The notes below the pieces were generated by a model. It ran no database searches and was not told where the DNA came from. It saw only the letters and a program-made list of their open reading frames with translations. From Phellopilus nigrolimitatus (lineage: Eukaryota; Basidiomycota; Agaricomycetes; Hymenochaetales; Hymenochaetaceae), in assembly GCA_021029095.1 (NCBI GenBank), contig JAJOHG010000066.1, positions 62,001-126,000 of the forward strand: a stretch of 64,000 bases of DNA. The letters are read 5' to 3'. Numbering within the stretch: the first letter of the stretch is position 1; each line of letters opens with the position of its first letter. A program made the translations under genes and the position numbers. This document shows positions 34,242 through 45,934 of the stretch, in pieces.

Positions 34242-36770
34242 ATGTCGATCTCAGAACTCTTCTCTGTGGCCGATTCCGATCAAGCTTCTTTATGCTCAGT
34301 CAGCACGAACGCGACCGAAGACAACCTCCCCGGTCCTGGACGCACGATTGGCCTATTCTATAACTTTGCAGGACGGCACCTCGAAGTCCAGCTTGGCAGG
34401 GCCGCGGAGAGAATGGGCCACGGCTCGCGAGGAGCAGGAATTATGACTGGGAATACCTGTACGGATCTCGGGCTAGTATCTGAAAATTTAGAACCACTGC
34501 TCTGTCCATCAGATCAAGCTTCGTTGCACTCCGTCAGCACGAACGCAACCGCAGACAACCTTCCCGGTGCTGGACGCACGCTTGGCTTGTTCTACAGCTT
34601 TGCGGGGAAGCATCTCGAAGCACGGTTAGGTAGGCTGGCGGGAATATTGGGCCGCGGACCTCGGGCAACAGCCCTTAGAATCCAGGAGAACCAGGGGGTT
34701 GTCGCTCTCGCATCTGTTCTTCCACTACCTCTTTCTCCTACGAAAGCAAGAAATAAGAAAATCCAAAAGGACTGCAAACACTTGCTTAAATATGTCGGGT
34801 AATTCATCTTCAATCCCTTTTTGCATTGAAGATGGACTAATGACGCAGTTTAGATCAAATGCACTGTCTACGAGGGGACAGGCATTGGACCTTATCATTG
34901 ACCTATCACTGGACGATCATATCCGAAACTTTTTAAAAGCCGTGGGGGCAGTGCACCTTATTGAACAGGCACATAAAGAATTATTTATACGAAGCGATTT
35001 CGATTTGTCCCTCCTCAGTCGCTCACGCAAGGCGCTCGTCACTGTCGCCGATGACGTACTCATGAACGAGATAAAGACTATTGGTGAATCAGAAGAAGAG
35101 GCCTTGTATTTTCGTTCTGACAAAATATCATATTATTTGAGGTATATAACTTTTCCCCACTTACTCCGACTGTTGGCACGTTCTAATCTTTGAATACGGA
35201 TGATAGGGATCCAGACCGCTCGTTTATTGTTGTCAGATGTTTAGTCCAGCTATTCTCTCCTCATCGAAAGGATGACTTTTTCTTTTTCCAAATGTGCCAA
35301 CATGTTTTCCTGGAACACATGGTCATCGCCATTGAAACTTCTCCAGAATGGGAGTCTGTCGATCAATTACTCAACAATATTTTCGTAAGAAGAGAAGATC
35401 TCCTATGGCCTTACTTTGATGACTTTAGGTTGATTGGATTGGCACTCGAAATAGCACTCCAGTTAGTGATATATTAACTAAACTTTTGTTTTCTTTCAGC
35501 ATTTTTAATTGCTCCGATAGGCACGCTGATATGCTACCACGAACCATTGGTTCGGAGACTTTTCAGTGGCTCATAAAAGATTGTGTCTTCACGGAGGACA
35601 ATGTCACTGACAACGATGGACTCATCCATGCAGTTTGGACAGTTATCATTCTACGTAACTTGCTGCGTCAGAACAATACAGCCGGTATGGAGCTTGGTTG
35701 CATTGACTTCAAACGTATTCGGGACCTGTATCCGCACATAGTACTGCAGCCTCTTTTCGCCAGGCTCTCGAGTGCACCGGACCTCATATATTATCAGATC
35801 GTTCACGAACGAACAGGCGACGTAGAACATTCTCCCATATCTTGGGTTGTCCAATCTGATACCTTGAGGATGCTGAGCCAGGAACTCGCGTTTTTCGCTG
35901 ACAGGTGCTTATTTATTGTCCTATTCCTAATATGCTCGCCTCACTCACATTTATCCTTGTAGTGAAAATAAACTGCTATCGAATCGTGCCCGGCGTTGCA
36001 TTGCTTCTCTCCTTGTCCTGGACATCTATTGCCGAACTGCAATATTGCAGGCACTATCTACAACTCGATATGCAAGTACGCGAGAGTTTACGCTGTTGAT
36101 CGAAACACGACAAGTCCGTAATTTTGTAGCGAAAGAGCTATTTTCTGGTGGTCGGCCGTATCGACACTGTGATGCTGGTGGGAACTTGGTGCACGTCTGC
36201 GTAAGTCTTCTAACTCTACTTCAACTTAATGTGCAATTACTCGCTCACTGATGATTCCCATCTGCACATTAGGACTATAATTGTACTGAAGACTATATAG
36301 GCGGTAAAAAGCACGAATTGAGACTCAGCATCGAAGCTGTGCTCGAGCTGCACATACAGCGCGGCGAGGCCTTCTCGTGCGCGGGTCATCATCCGATAAT
36401 CGCTGGGCGCACCGCAAATGGGGAGATCGCTTATGTCGCTGTGGCTCGTTTCAAGTCTTACGGCGGACGGTATTGCACAGTCACCGAGGGCATGAAGCCA
36501 GAGAACTTATATTTAGCAGTGCGAGATCCGGATTCCAATGTTGTGCGAATGCGCACACCCAAGTCATTCATCGTTTATGTCCTACGTTATGCACCAGCTG
36601 AGTACACAACGAATATGGACTGGAATTTCTATGGGGCCTCCGCGGAATTGGATCTGACGGGTCCATTTTCCCAGAAGCCTGAGAAAGATAATGAAGGAGA
36701 TGGGTCGAAAGAAGAAGATCGGAAGACAGATGAGGAAGAATCCATATTCACCCCGGCCAGATCCGGGTAA
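34242..36770 (+). CDS. STNAT-LPGPGR family protein 2
   Basis: Close tandem paralog of the 31054 gene. Exons 34242-34798, 34854-35141, 35207-35461, 35521-35904, 35963-36200, 36273-36770 give 739 residues; every intron sits at the same place and phase as in the neighbour. Repeat units begin STNATEDNLPGPGRTIGLFY and STNATADNLPGAGRTLGLFY. The middle is the same helical region (ALDLIIDLSLDDHIRNFLKA). The DM9-like end reads AGHHPIIAGRTANGEIAYVA with RYCTVTEG. The last 40 residues are an added Lys/Glu/Asp-rich tail. Exons 1-2 and intron 1 are nearly identical between the two genes while exons 3-6 have diverged more, which suggests recent gene conversion at the 5' end. Confidence 0.8.
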
Positions 36771-36885
36771 CGAATTAACTGCTGTGGAGGAACTTGGTTG
36801 GAACACAGTAAGAGTCATGCGCCTTAGTCGTGAAAGCACAGATGAGCTCCACATGTAGATATTGAAGAATGATATTAGTGTACAT

Positions 36886-38227
36886 CTACGCTTTTGTTTC
36901 TTCTCTTCCCCCAATAACGTTGATAATCTTTTCGTAAATAGTGAAAACAATGCCTCCGCTCATCTAGATGATTGAAATGAGGATGACAGGCAAAGCAAAC
37001 GAGGGATATGGACAGTGCTTACAACAAGTCGTGCTAAACGCGGTGTCGTCCCGGTCCAGAAGCGGAGGACGCCCTCCTCAGTGAAAATACGGTAGGCGCA
37101 ATGGAAGGAGTTGCGATAGTGCTGTCGCGCTTCTATAGATTGCATGCGCGTTTTGATAACGCTGCAAATGCGAATACAGAATCAGCACCCAACACGGAAA
37201 TGTCTCAAGAACATTTCGACGCACTCAAGCGGCATAGTCGAATATACCGTAACGAGACCTGCTAACGCGCCGATACCAAAGGTGATGCTCGTCGGTATAG
37301 GCTGCCCCGGTCGCGCATTTCCCTGTACAAACTGCTTTAACGTCGTGTACGTCGTAAAGCGCACTGCGGAGTTGGCGCCCTGCCGCATCATCTGACAGTA
37401 ACAAGATACCATATAGATTCAACGCGTTTAAGTCACAACGAAGAAAATTTGCGCACCACAGGGAAGAGACCGCGATAGATGCCGAAAACTCCCTCCTGCT
37501 TTATTATGCTTGCTGTACCATGTATTAATCCGCGGTACTGCGGATTCGGGCGCTTCGCGTCGTCGATGAGTTTCGTTCTTGAAGTTCATTAAAGGATGAA
37601 AATGAATGACTGAGCCTCAATTACTTACTTTATGGTTTCAGACGGAGTCACAGCAAAAACTGCTTCCATCATTCCTGCACCGAGACCCGCTACAGAAAGT
37701 AACAGTTCTTAGCTCCCAGCTCTGAAACTTTTTGTGAAGCATTTCGCACCTAGTAGACTTCGCGGTGCACTGACTTTTCCCTGCGCGTGGCTTGAGCAGT
37801 ATTATAAGGAAGCTGGACCGACACTCACCTGCGGGTCGGCTAACTGGTGCTTGAAGTGGTCGTAGCTCAAGAACCGCACCCCAGCCTTCGTTGCGTTCCC
37901 CACAATCAGCGCAGTGCATCCCGAGTACAAGCCAGTCACGCCCTTCGTCCTCAGCGTCTCCCGAATGATCGCAATGGGTTTCTCTTTCTACAGAGTTGTC
38001 ACTTATCCGCGGCTTGTGGTGACAGACGCAAGATGCAAAGCTCACTTTGCCGCCGAATTGTGAACGCGTCTTGACGAACTCCGTTGGGTATGTCACTAGT
38101 CTGTACGGACAATGCTAAGGTATGTAAATCCGTTTGATGATTAACGCAGCTGCACGCACGCTTCGACTGCTCCTGCAGTTGCCCCAGCAATAAGCGAATG
38201 CACGGGTTTTTCCCGCTTCATCGCCAT
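36886..38227 (-). CDS. CTP1: Mitochondrial tricarboxylate (citrate) carrier
   Basis: Inner-membrane antiporter exporting citrate for malate or other tricarboxylates, supplying cytosolic acetyl-CoA. Nine exons on the minus strand: 38227-38160, 38100-38046, 37987-37829, 37780-37750, 37689-37629, 37577-37457, 37391-37225, 37161-37023, 36963-36886; 292 residues, normal for SLC25. Three carrier repeats each show the signature PxxxxKT: YPTEFVKTRSQFGGK, TPSETIKTKL, MPLDVIKTRMQ. Citrate-carrier features are GLGAGMMEAVFAVTPSETIK and MRQGANSAVRF. A 31-base microexon (GKVSAPRSLL) is needed to keep frame. Start MAMKREKP at 38227; a second Met two codons on is possible. Divergent from ERG24, with about 250 bases between the start codons. 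Confidence 0.92.
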
Positions 38228-38475
38228 TGTTTGAGATTTCACGGCGGAACAGAACCTCCAGTTTTGTCCAGAAGAATCTTCCGGGGACTTCGGGGCAAAG
38301 TAGTATAGTCAGATATTACCCAGGTTGAAGAGTGTACGAAAAGGAAATAATAAAGATAGAAATAAATAAATATGTACATACGTAATCAGCCGACTTTCAA
38401 AGTCGCGTGTTCTGTCAACGCGCCTCTTTCCTTACAGCCACACGGTCACTGCGCACTGCTCTGTTCCAGACCACC

Positions 38476-40020
38476 ATGTCCTCATCGACGTCCTCGTCGG
38501 TATCGCCGTCGGTGCCAAAGAAGGACGCCGCAACGCTGAATCCCCGTACGACATCTTACGAATTCTTCGGGCCTCCTGGCGCACTCTCTGTCACCCTTGG
38601 GGTACCCTTTCTCACGTATGCACTGTATTTTTCGTGTTCGGAGACATCAGGCGGGTGCCCACCGCCAGTCGATTTGCTCGGAAGCCTGACCGCAGCGGTC
38701 TCAGACCCCAACTGGTGGATGAATCTCTGGGACACGCAGGCCGCGCTCATCTACCTCGGGTGGTACGTTTTCTGCATCGTTGCATGGTTCGTGCTGCCCG
38801 GCGACTGGGTCGACGGCGTGGTGATGCGCACGGGTGAGAAAAAGAAGTACAAGATCAATGCGTTTTCGACGTTTTTACTCGCGCTCGGTCTGACATTTGG
38901 ATACATCTACCGGAATGGCGAAGAGTCTTTCACGTTCCTTTATGAGAAATGGGTTGGGTTCGTCACCGCCTCGCTCGTAATGTCAATTGCGCAGGCGCTA
39001 TATGTCTACGTTGCGTCGTATCGGGGAGAGAAGCTGCTTGCACTTGGAGGAAACTCAGGGAACTTTATTTATGACGTGCGTCTTTGTGAATTTGCATCTT
39101 CGGCCCGATCTAACTCTTGACAACAGTTCTATATTGGTCGCGAGCTGAACCCCTCCATTGGCTCGTTCGATATTAAGTCATTCAATGAGCTCCGTCCGGG
39201 TCTCATCCTTTGGGTCCTCATTGACATCAGCATGATTTGCGAGCAGGCCGTGCGCCGCGGTGGATTCGCAAATGTCACTGATTCGATGTGGCTGGTCTTG
39301 GCTTTCCAGGGATGGTATGTCGCCGATGGGCTGTATAACGAGGTAAATCATCCAATCTTTAGATTTAAACCTGTCTAATTTTACTCTCTCCAAGCCTGCC
39401 ATCTTCACAACCATGGACATTACGACTGATGGCTTTGGTTTCATGCTTGCTGTCGGCGACCTCACCTGGGTGCCGTTTGTCTACTCCCTTCAGGAACGCT
39501 ACCTCGTCTTCAACCAGGTCGAGCTGGGCTGGTTCTGGACTGCTGCCATTATCTCAGTTAATGGACTTGGATACTACATCTTCCGGGCAGCGAATGGCGA
39601 AAAGAATGACTTCAGGAATGGGCGCAATCCGAAGAGTGCGTGATTGATGCAAACATTCGTTATACTGGTCTGACTGTGCTTTTAGACCTCAGATATTTCG
39701 AAACGAAATCTGGTTCGAAGCTGCTGATTACAGGCTGGTGGGGCTGGTCAAGGCACCCGAATTACTTGTGCGTAACTGTTCTATCGCCGTGTTTTAATAT
39801 CTTAACCTCTTACGGCAGCGGCGATATCCTTATGGCGTTAGCTTGGTCCCTGCCCACCGGCTTCGAGACACCCGTCACTTACTTCTATGTGGTATATTTC
39901 GCAGTTCTGCTAATTCACCGCCAAATGCGGGACGACGAAAACTGCGAGAAGAAGTACGGAAAGGACTGGGAGAAATATAAGAAGATAGTCCCCTACCGCA
40001 TCATCCCCTATGTGTACTGA
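38476..40020 (+). CDS. ERG24: Delta(14)-sterol reductase
   Basis: ER-membrane enzyme of ergosterol synthesis reducing the C14-C15 double bond after C14 demethylation. Exons 38476-39075, 39127-39342, 39395-39635, 39686-39767, 39819-40020 give 446 residues. Diagnostic stretches: YEFFGPPGA near the N-terminus, GKK-type loop before the middle helices, LLITGWWGWSRHPNY and the C-terminal RDDENCEKKYGKDWEKY plus VPYRIIPYVY. FFGPPGA and the VPYRIIPYVY end favour C-14 reductase over the related C-24(28) reductase ERG4. About nine hydrophobic segments. The ATG at 38476 follows a CCACC context; the frame is open upstream only from a GTG. Confidence 0.93.
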
Positions 40021-40309
40021 TTGCATCCTGCCTATCCTCTCGCGTCTTGTTTTTGACTGCATCTGTTGTCGTACTAAATTGCACATCTATATTCTCTTCT
40101 ATTTTATTAAGAACGAAAGTCTCGTGATTAGTCACTACATAATTACTTAGCGGAAGGCCGACTCACGCGCTCTCGGTTCTCCTTCGGCAACAGAACGCGA
40201 TCACTTCGATGTTTCTTCGAGGGTGGTCCTTCGCACTGCGCCTTTCGCCGTATCCAACTAAGTCTAACTTTATGCGAGGAGTCTCGCCAATGCCGGTATC
40301 AGCTTGATC

Positions 40310-41485
40310 ATGACCCACGTACTCCTCCTGCGTACGCCCGAAGGTGGTGTCAGTGCTAGCGGAGGCGGCGGCGTCAGCGACGGCAAGAACGGAAGCAAAG
40401 ATCCGTACGAGGCTCAGCTTGCACCCGCGACGTCCGTGGCCGTGTACGAGACCGTGCAGACGCTCAACGAGCTGCAGTGGATCCTCGAGACTGGGCCCGG
40501 ATTCCACGGCTACTGTGGTGTCGTCGTGACGAGCAAGCGTTCCGTCGATGCGTGGGCGGCGGCGGCGAAGGACGTGCCCGCGCCAGTAGACGAGCGAGGT
40601 CCGTGTTTTCACCGTGGAAAATTTTCGTGCAGAATTGAACCGTGGGTTGAGCAGCGCACTGGACGAACGTGCCGTTCTATGTCGTCGGTGCCGCGACCGC
40701 CAGTGCCGTGCGGGACCTGCGCACCACGCTCGCCGACGCGACGCACCTCGTGCCAATCGAGGTGCTCGGCGCCGAAGAGGCCGGCACGGGCGAGAAGCTC
40801 GCTCATTTCATCCTGGAGTATCTCGCGCAGGCTCGCGCGAAGGAAGAGGCCTCCACATCTCTCTCTACCTCCGCGTCAACGTCCGACACATACCTCAACG
40901 GCAGCTCGCCCTCCATCGACAAGCTCGTTGTCTCCCCAGAGGCTGCCGCGTGGTCGCGGAACCGAAGAGGTTCGCGTCCGCGCCGCCCGACGAAGCTGCT
41001 GTTTTTGACGGGCGACAAAACGCGCGATGCGCTCCCGACGATCCTCACCGCGGACGGCAGCGTAGAACTCGACTCTGTGCAAGTATACGCGGCGAAGCCA
41101 GCGCCAAGCTTCGCAGCCGAGTTGCAGGCTGCCGTGAAAGCCCTGCCTAAAGGTGCGTCGCATATATAAATGTGTCTTATCTGTTCTATGTTTACATTTT
41201 CTGTGTTGGTTTCTCGTATCCACAGTAAAGACATGGTGGATCACATTCTTCGCGCCCTCTTCGGCGGACTACGCGCTTCCGTACCTGCTCGAACACTTCA
41301 CGCTCCCGGACCATACCCAACAGAACCAGAAAAAGCGGAAGAAAGGCCCTCCAGTGGCAAAAATTGCTGCAATCGGACCGACGACGGCAGCACATGTGCG
41401 CGACACACTGAAGCTACATGTCGCGGCCATCGCGGCCAAACCAGGACCAGAGGAACTCGCCGCTGCAATCAAGAGCGCGAAGTAG
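40310..41485 (+). CDS. HEM4: Uroporphyrinogen-III synthase
   Basis: Cytosolic haem-pathway enzyme that closes hydroxymethylbilane to uroporphyrinogen III. Exons 40310-40598, 40655-41152, 41226-41485 give 348 residues, somewhat longer than average because of a Ser-rich insert (about 175-205). The weakly conserved family pattern is present: VLLLRTPEGG at the start, VVVTSKRSVDAW, PFYVVGAAT, LFLTGDKTRDALP, VQVYAAKP, WWITFFAPSSADYALPYL, and KIAAIGPTTAAHVR. Spliced codons at both junctions (DER-A, LPK-V) restore the family sequence. Confidence 0.92.
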
Positions 41486-42307
41486 CTCGCTCGAGCGGTG
41501 CTGTACTTTGGATCAGAATATCTCTAATTTTTAATATTTAGCGCAAAATGCGTTTATTCTCTCGCTACCGCATAATTGTTCGACTATTCATTAGCAAATT
41601 TTTTACTCGTTTCTTCTTCCATTTGCACGTTCCCTTTTTTTAAATACCTGCTCTGGCCAGAGTCTCATGCATTGTACGTTGATCAACATCGGATTACATT
41701 ATCTCGTTTCTCTTCGTCGATTGACTCAAAATGAGTGACTTCTGCATTAGGCGGCTTTACGCAGAGCATGCGAGTGTAGGATATTTTACAGGGCAAATGC
41801 GTGTTCTTCAGATCAAAGTAACACATGCCCGACCAGTCACTTCGTCATGAGTCCTCTTCATCCACCACTATGTGCCTGCAATTCGTCTACGAGCGTCCCC
41901 TGCCTGTACATGTACGTGGTAGGAACTAAAATTCAAGCTGATTAAAGAACATCCATTCGATTGGTCTCGTCATACCCCAGCCGCCGTCGACTATATGCTT
42001 TTTCTGATTCCGAAGTCCTTCTTTCCGCGCCGTCGAGCCTTGAGAACTTGTATGATGTATCTTGTCTCGAATGTCCAAGTTAGTTTGTACTGGCTTCTCC
42101 AATCTGATCCGCTGAACTGCTTTCCGCTTTTATGTGGACTTGTATGATGTTTGTATCCGTCTGCTTGTCCTTCTCCTCTCTTGGGAACACAACCGTCTTT
42201 CTACAATAGATCTCATTTTCTTCTACAGCAGAGAAACAAAGAAGTCAAGAATTAATAGACTGCGGAAAGGACTTCTGCAGCTTTAATACACATACAATCA
42301 CTGTATC
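41486..42307. other. Intergenic, convergent 3' ends
   Basis: AT-rich spacer between the HEM4 stop and the stop of the convergent STNAT-LPGPGR gene. Nothing recognisable. Confidence 0.5.
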
Positions 42308-45191
42308 TCAGAAATACACTCTCCTTGGAATTGAGGTTCCAACGTCTTTGATTTTGCGTTGCTCCCAGTAACACGGGCCTGTTGCATCAACGTAACCCAC
42401 TTCCGCGATCATCTCATCCAATAAACCATCGGCGTCCGGGTCAAACCTCAGCACCATGACTTCGAATTTCGTTGACCGCTTTATCTTCCCTCGGTCGACG
42501 TATATCACATCCTTTGCTCCCTCAGCGACGGTACAGAAGTGCTCGACGCGCTGTGTGCTTGTGCCATTTGTACGCATCGTGTGTACCTGAACGACGTATT
42601 CCCTCTCGCCGCGGGCATTCACGCCTGCCAGCACGGGATGATGGCCTTCAGAAGAGAACGATTGACTGCGTGCAAGTGAGACGGCAAGCCAAAGAACTTG
42701 GTAGGAAGTTTGCTGTAGTTCTTCGCAATCTTCGATCGACTCATCTAGATCCCAACTTCCTTGTGCGCTGCAGAGCTCGCACGGCCATTTGGGGGAGAAC
42801 GGAGTAGTCTGTATACGAAGCATTGTCAGAAATCGGAAATGGCAAATCTCGCGACGCAGGTGTCTTACCGGGCGGATGTGCATCCGGCCGTCGCGTTGTG
42901 ACCAATGGCGGAAGAGGTTGTTGGACGTTCCTTTAAAGTCTAGTGCACGGAAGAAACGGCGTAAATCCGCAGACTCCACCGCCTCTCGAGAGATGTTCAC
43001 GTATTCCTGGCCCGAGATTTGCTGAGACACGGCGAGAAGTGCGTCCATCATCGACCGCCAGAAGTAGCGGTCGAGGAATGTGATACGTTTGATGCAGCGA
43101 ATTGCATCTGCGAGCACTTGCGGGTCCGTGCTTCTTTGGGAGTCAGTACCAGATGAATATACAGGGGGATGTAGAAAGTCGTGGTGATCGACATTTGCTT
43201 CCAAATCAGGAAGTGAATTCGCATCACCGTTCAAGCCCTCCACATCCTACCTTCAATGCCCGGAACTCAACCTGATTCACACAAAAGTGTCCTGTTGACA
43301 GTATACAGTCTTCTTTGCCTTAATCCCAGGCTGCCTCAAAGAAAATGTAAGAAATAAACAGGTCTGGGTTTTTTTTCCTTTTTTGGATGTCCATGTCGAT
43401 CACCACGACTTTCTACATCCCCCTGTAGTGTACGCATGAATAACCTGCCTCAAGAGATAATTGGCCATCCTCCCACACATGGTGCGCCTCTTTCCTTCCG
43501 GTACTACTTCACAAAATCCAGAGAAAGTATTTCCTCTATAATGTTCCCAGACGATGTCTGACATCAGCATATATGGACCAGACAAAACTCTCCACAAAGG
43601 GCGGAGAGCTTCATTCCGGTAAACGAGGCGCGACTCTGACGATTCGAAAGCCAGAATTTGCAAGAAATCCGAGCTGATACCCAGACATGCTAAGCGTACC
43701 AGTCGCGAATAGATGCACGCACTCAACGAGGGTATAATCTCATTAAACATATCGAGAGAGGCGCTGATATCGCTCAGACGAGTGATGCAGCTGATTGTAT
43801 GGGGGAAATGGTCCGGCGAACTTGTAGTAAAGTATATTAGATTAATCATAGACAGAAAACGAGATGGAATAAAATTTCACCTGAGAACGGCATCAACGAT
43901 CCGGATCCAGACGGCTGTCACTCTCTCATACATGTTGGTACGCCTGGCGTAGCGGTTGTAATCCACAAGACCCTCTCCAACGAGATAATCCACACACACC
44001 CAGTCCAAATAGTCAGGTGCACTGAGTATCAGTTCTGTAACTAGCTCCATACATTTTATCCACACGTCGCACAAATGACGGGCTCGTGAGCCGTTCCGCG
44101 CTGGACCTGAGAGAAACCGTCGAATATGCCGAAGAGCCATAAATGAAAAGTTTTGATCACTAATATGTCATCAATCAGTCATAATCTCAACTTGAGTAAC
44201 AAAGAAAGGAAATCAAATAATCCAAAACTCACTCGAAAAACCCAAATAAACTCGACACCTTGTTCAGAATCACCGCTATGTCGCACTTGCGATCGTCCAG
44301 ACCACGCGCTACGCTGTTGACCTCAACTTCCGAAAGGGAGAACAACGCCCTGCGTGAGTCCGCGAGAAGTATGTCCCTTTCATTGATATGCCACTTGTAG
44401 AGGCGGTGTTCAGTAGCTCTTATGCTCTCGAAGGCACCTAGGCTGACAAAAACCGCTCTCAGCAATGTATTTTCAATGCTTAACGTCGCAATGTGCTGGA
44501 GCGAACGTCTTTGATTCGAAGGGTTGTCTGAGCTGGAACATCGCAAAGAAGTGAGTGGCGCAGCGTCCACAATAAAAGCCCGTACTCACGTCGCATGCTT
44601 CAACAAATACCGGCACTCTCTGACAAGTTTATTTTTGTCGTCACATATCATATCCACCGCGCGGTGAATCTGGGTTTCTTTGCGGTGTCTCGCCGAAGTC
44701 GCGACGAGCAACCTATCGAACGAAGCATCGGGCCCCATTCCCAAATTAGTCGCAAATCTATTCAGACGTTTCTCCAGGATGCGACCTCCAGCATCGTATC
44801 CCAGTCCAAGAATCCGGCCTGGCCCAGGTAGGTTTGGAGCAGTGGCGTTTGTGGAAAGCGTAGAGACGGTGATATCGTCGACGTCTTCTGCGACGTCGTC
44901 GTCATCACCACCAGCTTCATCGTCGTCACCATCAGCTTCATCGTCGCACTGGGGACTTTGAAGGCGTGATTTCCTGAGACTGCTCGCAAGACCGTTAAAA
45001 CCGTCCTCAATCAATTGGCCGATAGCATCGTAGGCTAAGCCCAGTGTCCGCCCTGGACCTGCAAGTCCAGGTGCAGTCGCGTTTGTTGATATCGAAGTAG
45101 TAGACGTGTTGACGGAAGAGAAACGGCGGACGTGATCCCATTCCCAGTGATAGTTGCTTGAAGGATCTTCGAGCTCTGACGCTTGTACCAT
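42308..45191 (-). CDS. STNAT-LPGPGR family protein 3, with MITE in an intron
   Basis: Diverged paralog of the tandem pair. Best model on the minus strand: 45191-44590, 44532-44233, 44159-43881, 43820-43449, 43133-42869, 42808-42308 (772 residues). Repeats start STNATAPGLAGPGRTLGLAY and STNATAPNLPGPGRILGLGY, separated by an Asp/Glu-rich insert (DDEADGDDDEAGG). The middle includes APDYLDWVCVDYL and the end has the DM9-like SSEGHHPVLAGVNARGEREY and FEVMVLRF. The intron between exons 4 and 5 contains the 264 bp MITE; without it the intron would be 49 bases. That intron needs a GC donor (AG/GCAGGT) or a shifted GT site, so this junction is the weak point. The longest unspliced frame from 43243 starts inside the MITE and is not a true N-terminus. 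Confidence 0.75.
43162..43425 (-). mobile_element. MITE, 264 bp copy inside an intron
   Basis: Same element as 30403-30677, inverted. Perfect 33 bp terminal inverted repeats (CAGGGGGATG ends) and TA on both sides (43160-43161, 43426-43427). Interior collinear with the other copy with scattered substitutions and small indels. Confidence 0.9.
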
Positions 45192-45934
45192 TCGTAAAAT
45201 GCGAATCGAGTGACGTGAAATCGATAGGAGACTCTGCTTATCTTATATACTTGTCCGCGGATTTAGCTGTGCAGGCATTTAATGAGTCGGACGATGGCAA
45301 AAACCAGTAGTTATAAAACCAGTGTCTGTGAAGATGATCCCGTCGCCCTGTGGACAGCACCGCACAAATCGCTAGAACAAATCGGATAAGACGGGACTTT
45401 ACGTATAGTCCCTGGAAGTCCCTGGAGAGCTCATGTCCAGGATAGGCCAAAGAGGATCTCGTAGAAGCTTGTACATTGAATACAGAGAACAGGGTACGCG
45501 CGAAATGCGCAAGAGTCTGAGCCGATCATGCCGACGAAATCGGAGGCTAAATATCGGTTACTCCCGCAGCCACGAGGCGCAAATACATATCTCCGTGTCG
45601 ATCTCTTTACCGCGTTTGCATCAGCCTCTTCGATATGATTAGTTGTACTTAGCCACAGTTCGGCATACGCACTTGCGCCGTTGCTGAAAGGTGCTAGGTA
45701 TACAATTTTCTGCTTCGTCACTTCCGCGATCGTGTGTTTCCGCACGCAGCTTGAGCTTCTAAATTCTCAATAACAGTCACACAGGTACTCCAGAAAGTAT
45801 TCGCTCCCAATAAGAATCAAGCACAAAATAAATAAAATAAAATACTACATCCCGATCGCAAACGCCATTTACATGTAACCATAAAATTAAAGTTGCGAAG
45901 CCTGAGAGCCACTTTTGTCAAAATAACAAGCCCG
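45192..45934. repeat. SDR 3' flank, duplicated at 52440-52777
   Basis: From about 45610 to 45934 the sequence matches 52440-52777 (landmarks CGATATGATT, ACTTGCGCCGTTGCTGAAA, CACACAGGTAC, CATTTACATGTAACCATAA). The 45192-45600 part is the divergent promoter of the STNAT gene and shows no gene. Confidence 0.6.

Noticed and set aside
42308..43243. Single-exon 311-residue protein starting at 43243
   Set aside because: Its first 20 or so codons are the MITE terminus and interior, and a 60-base in-frame intron at 42809-42868 would be read as protein. The six-exon model explains it better.
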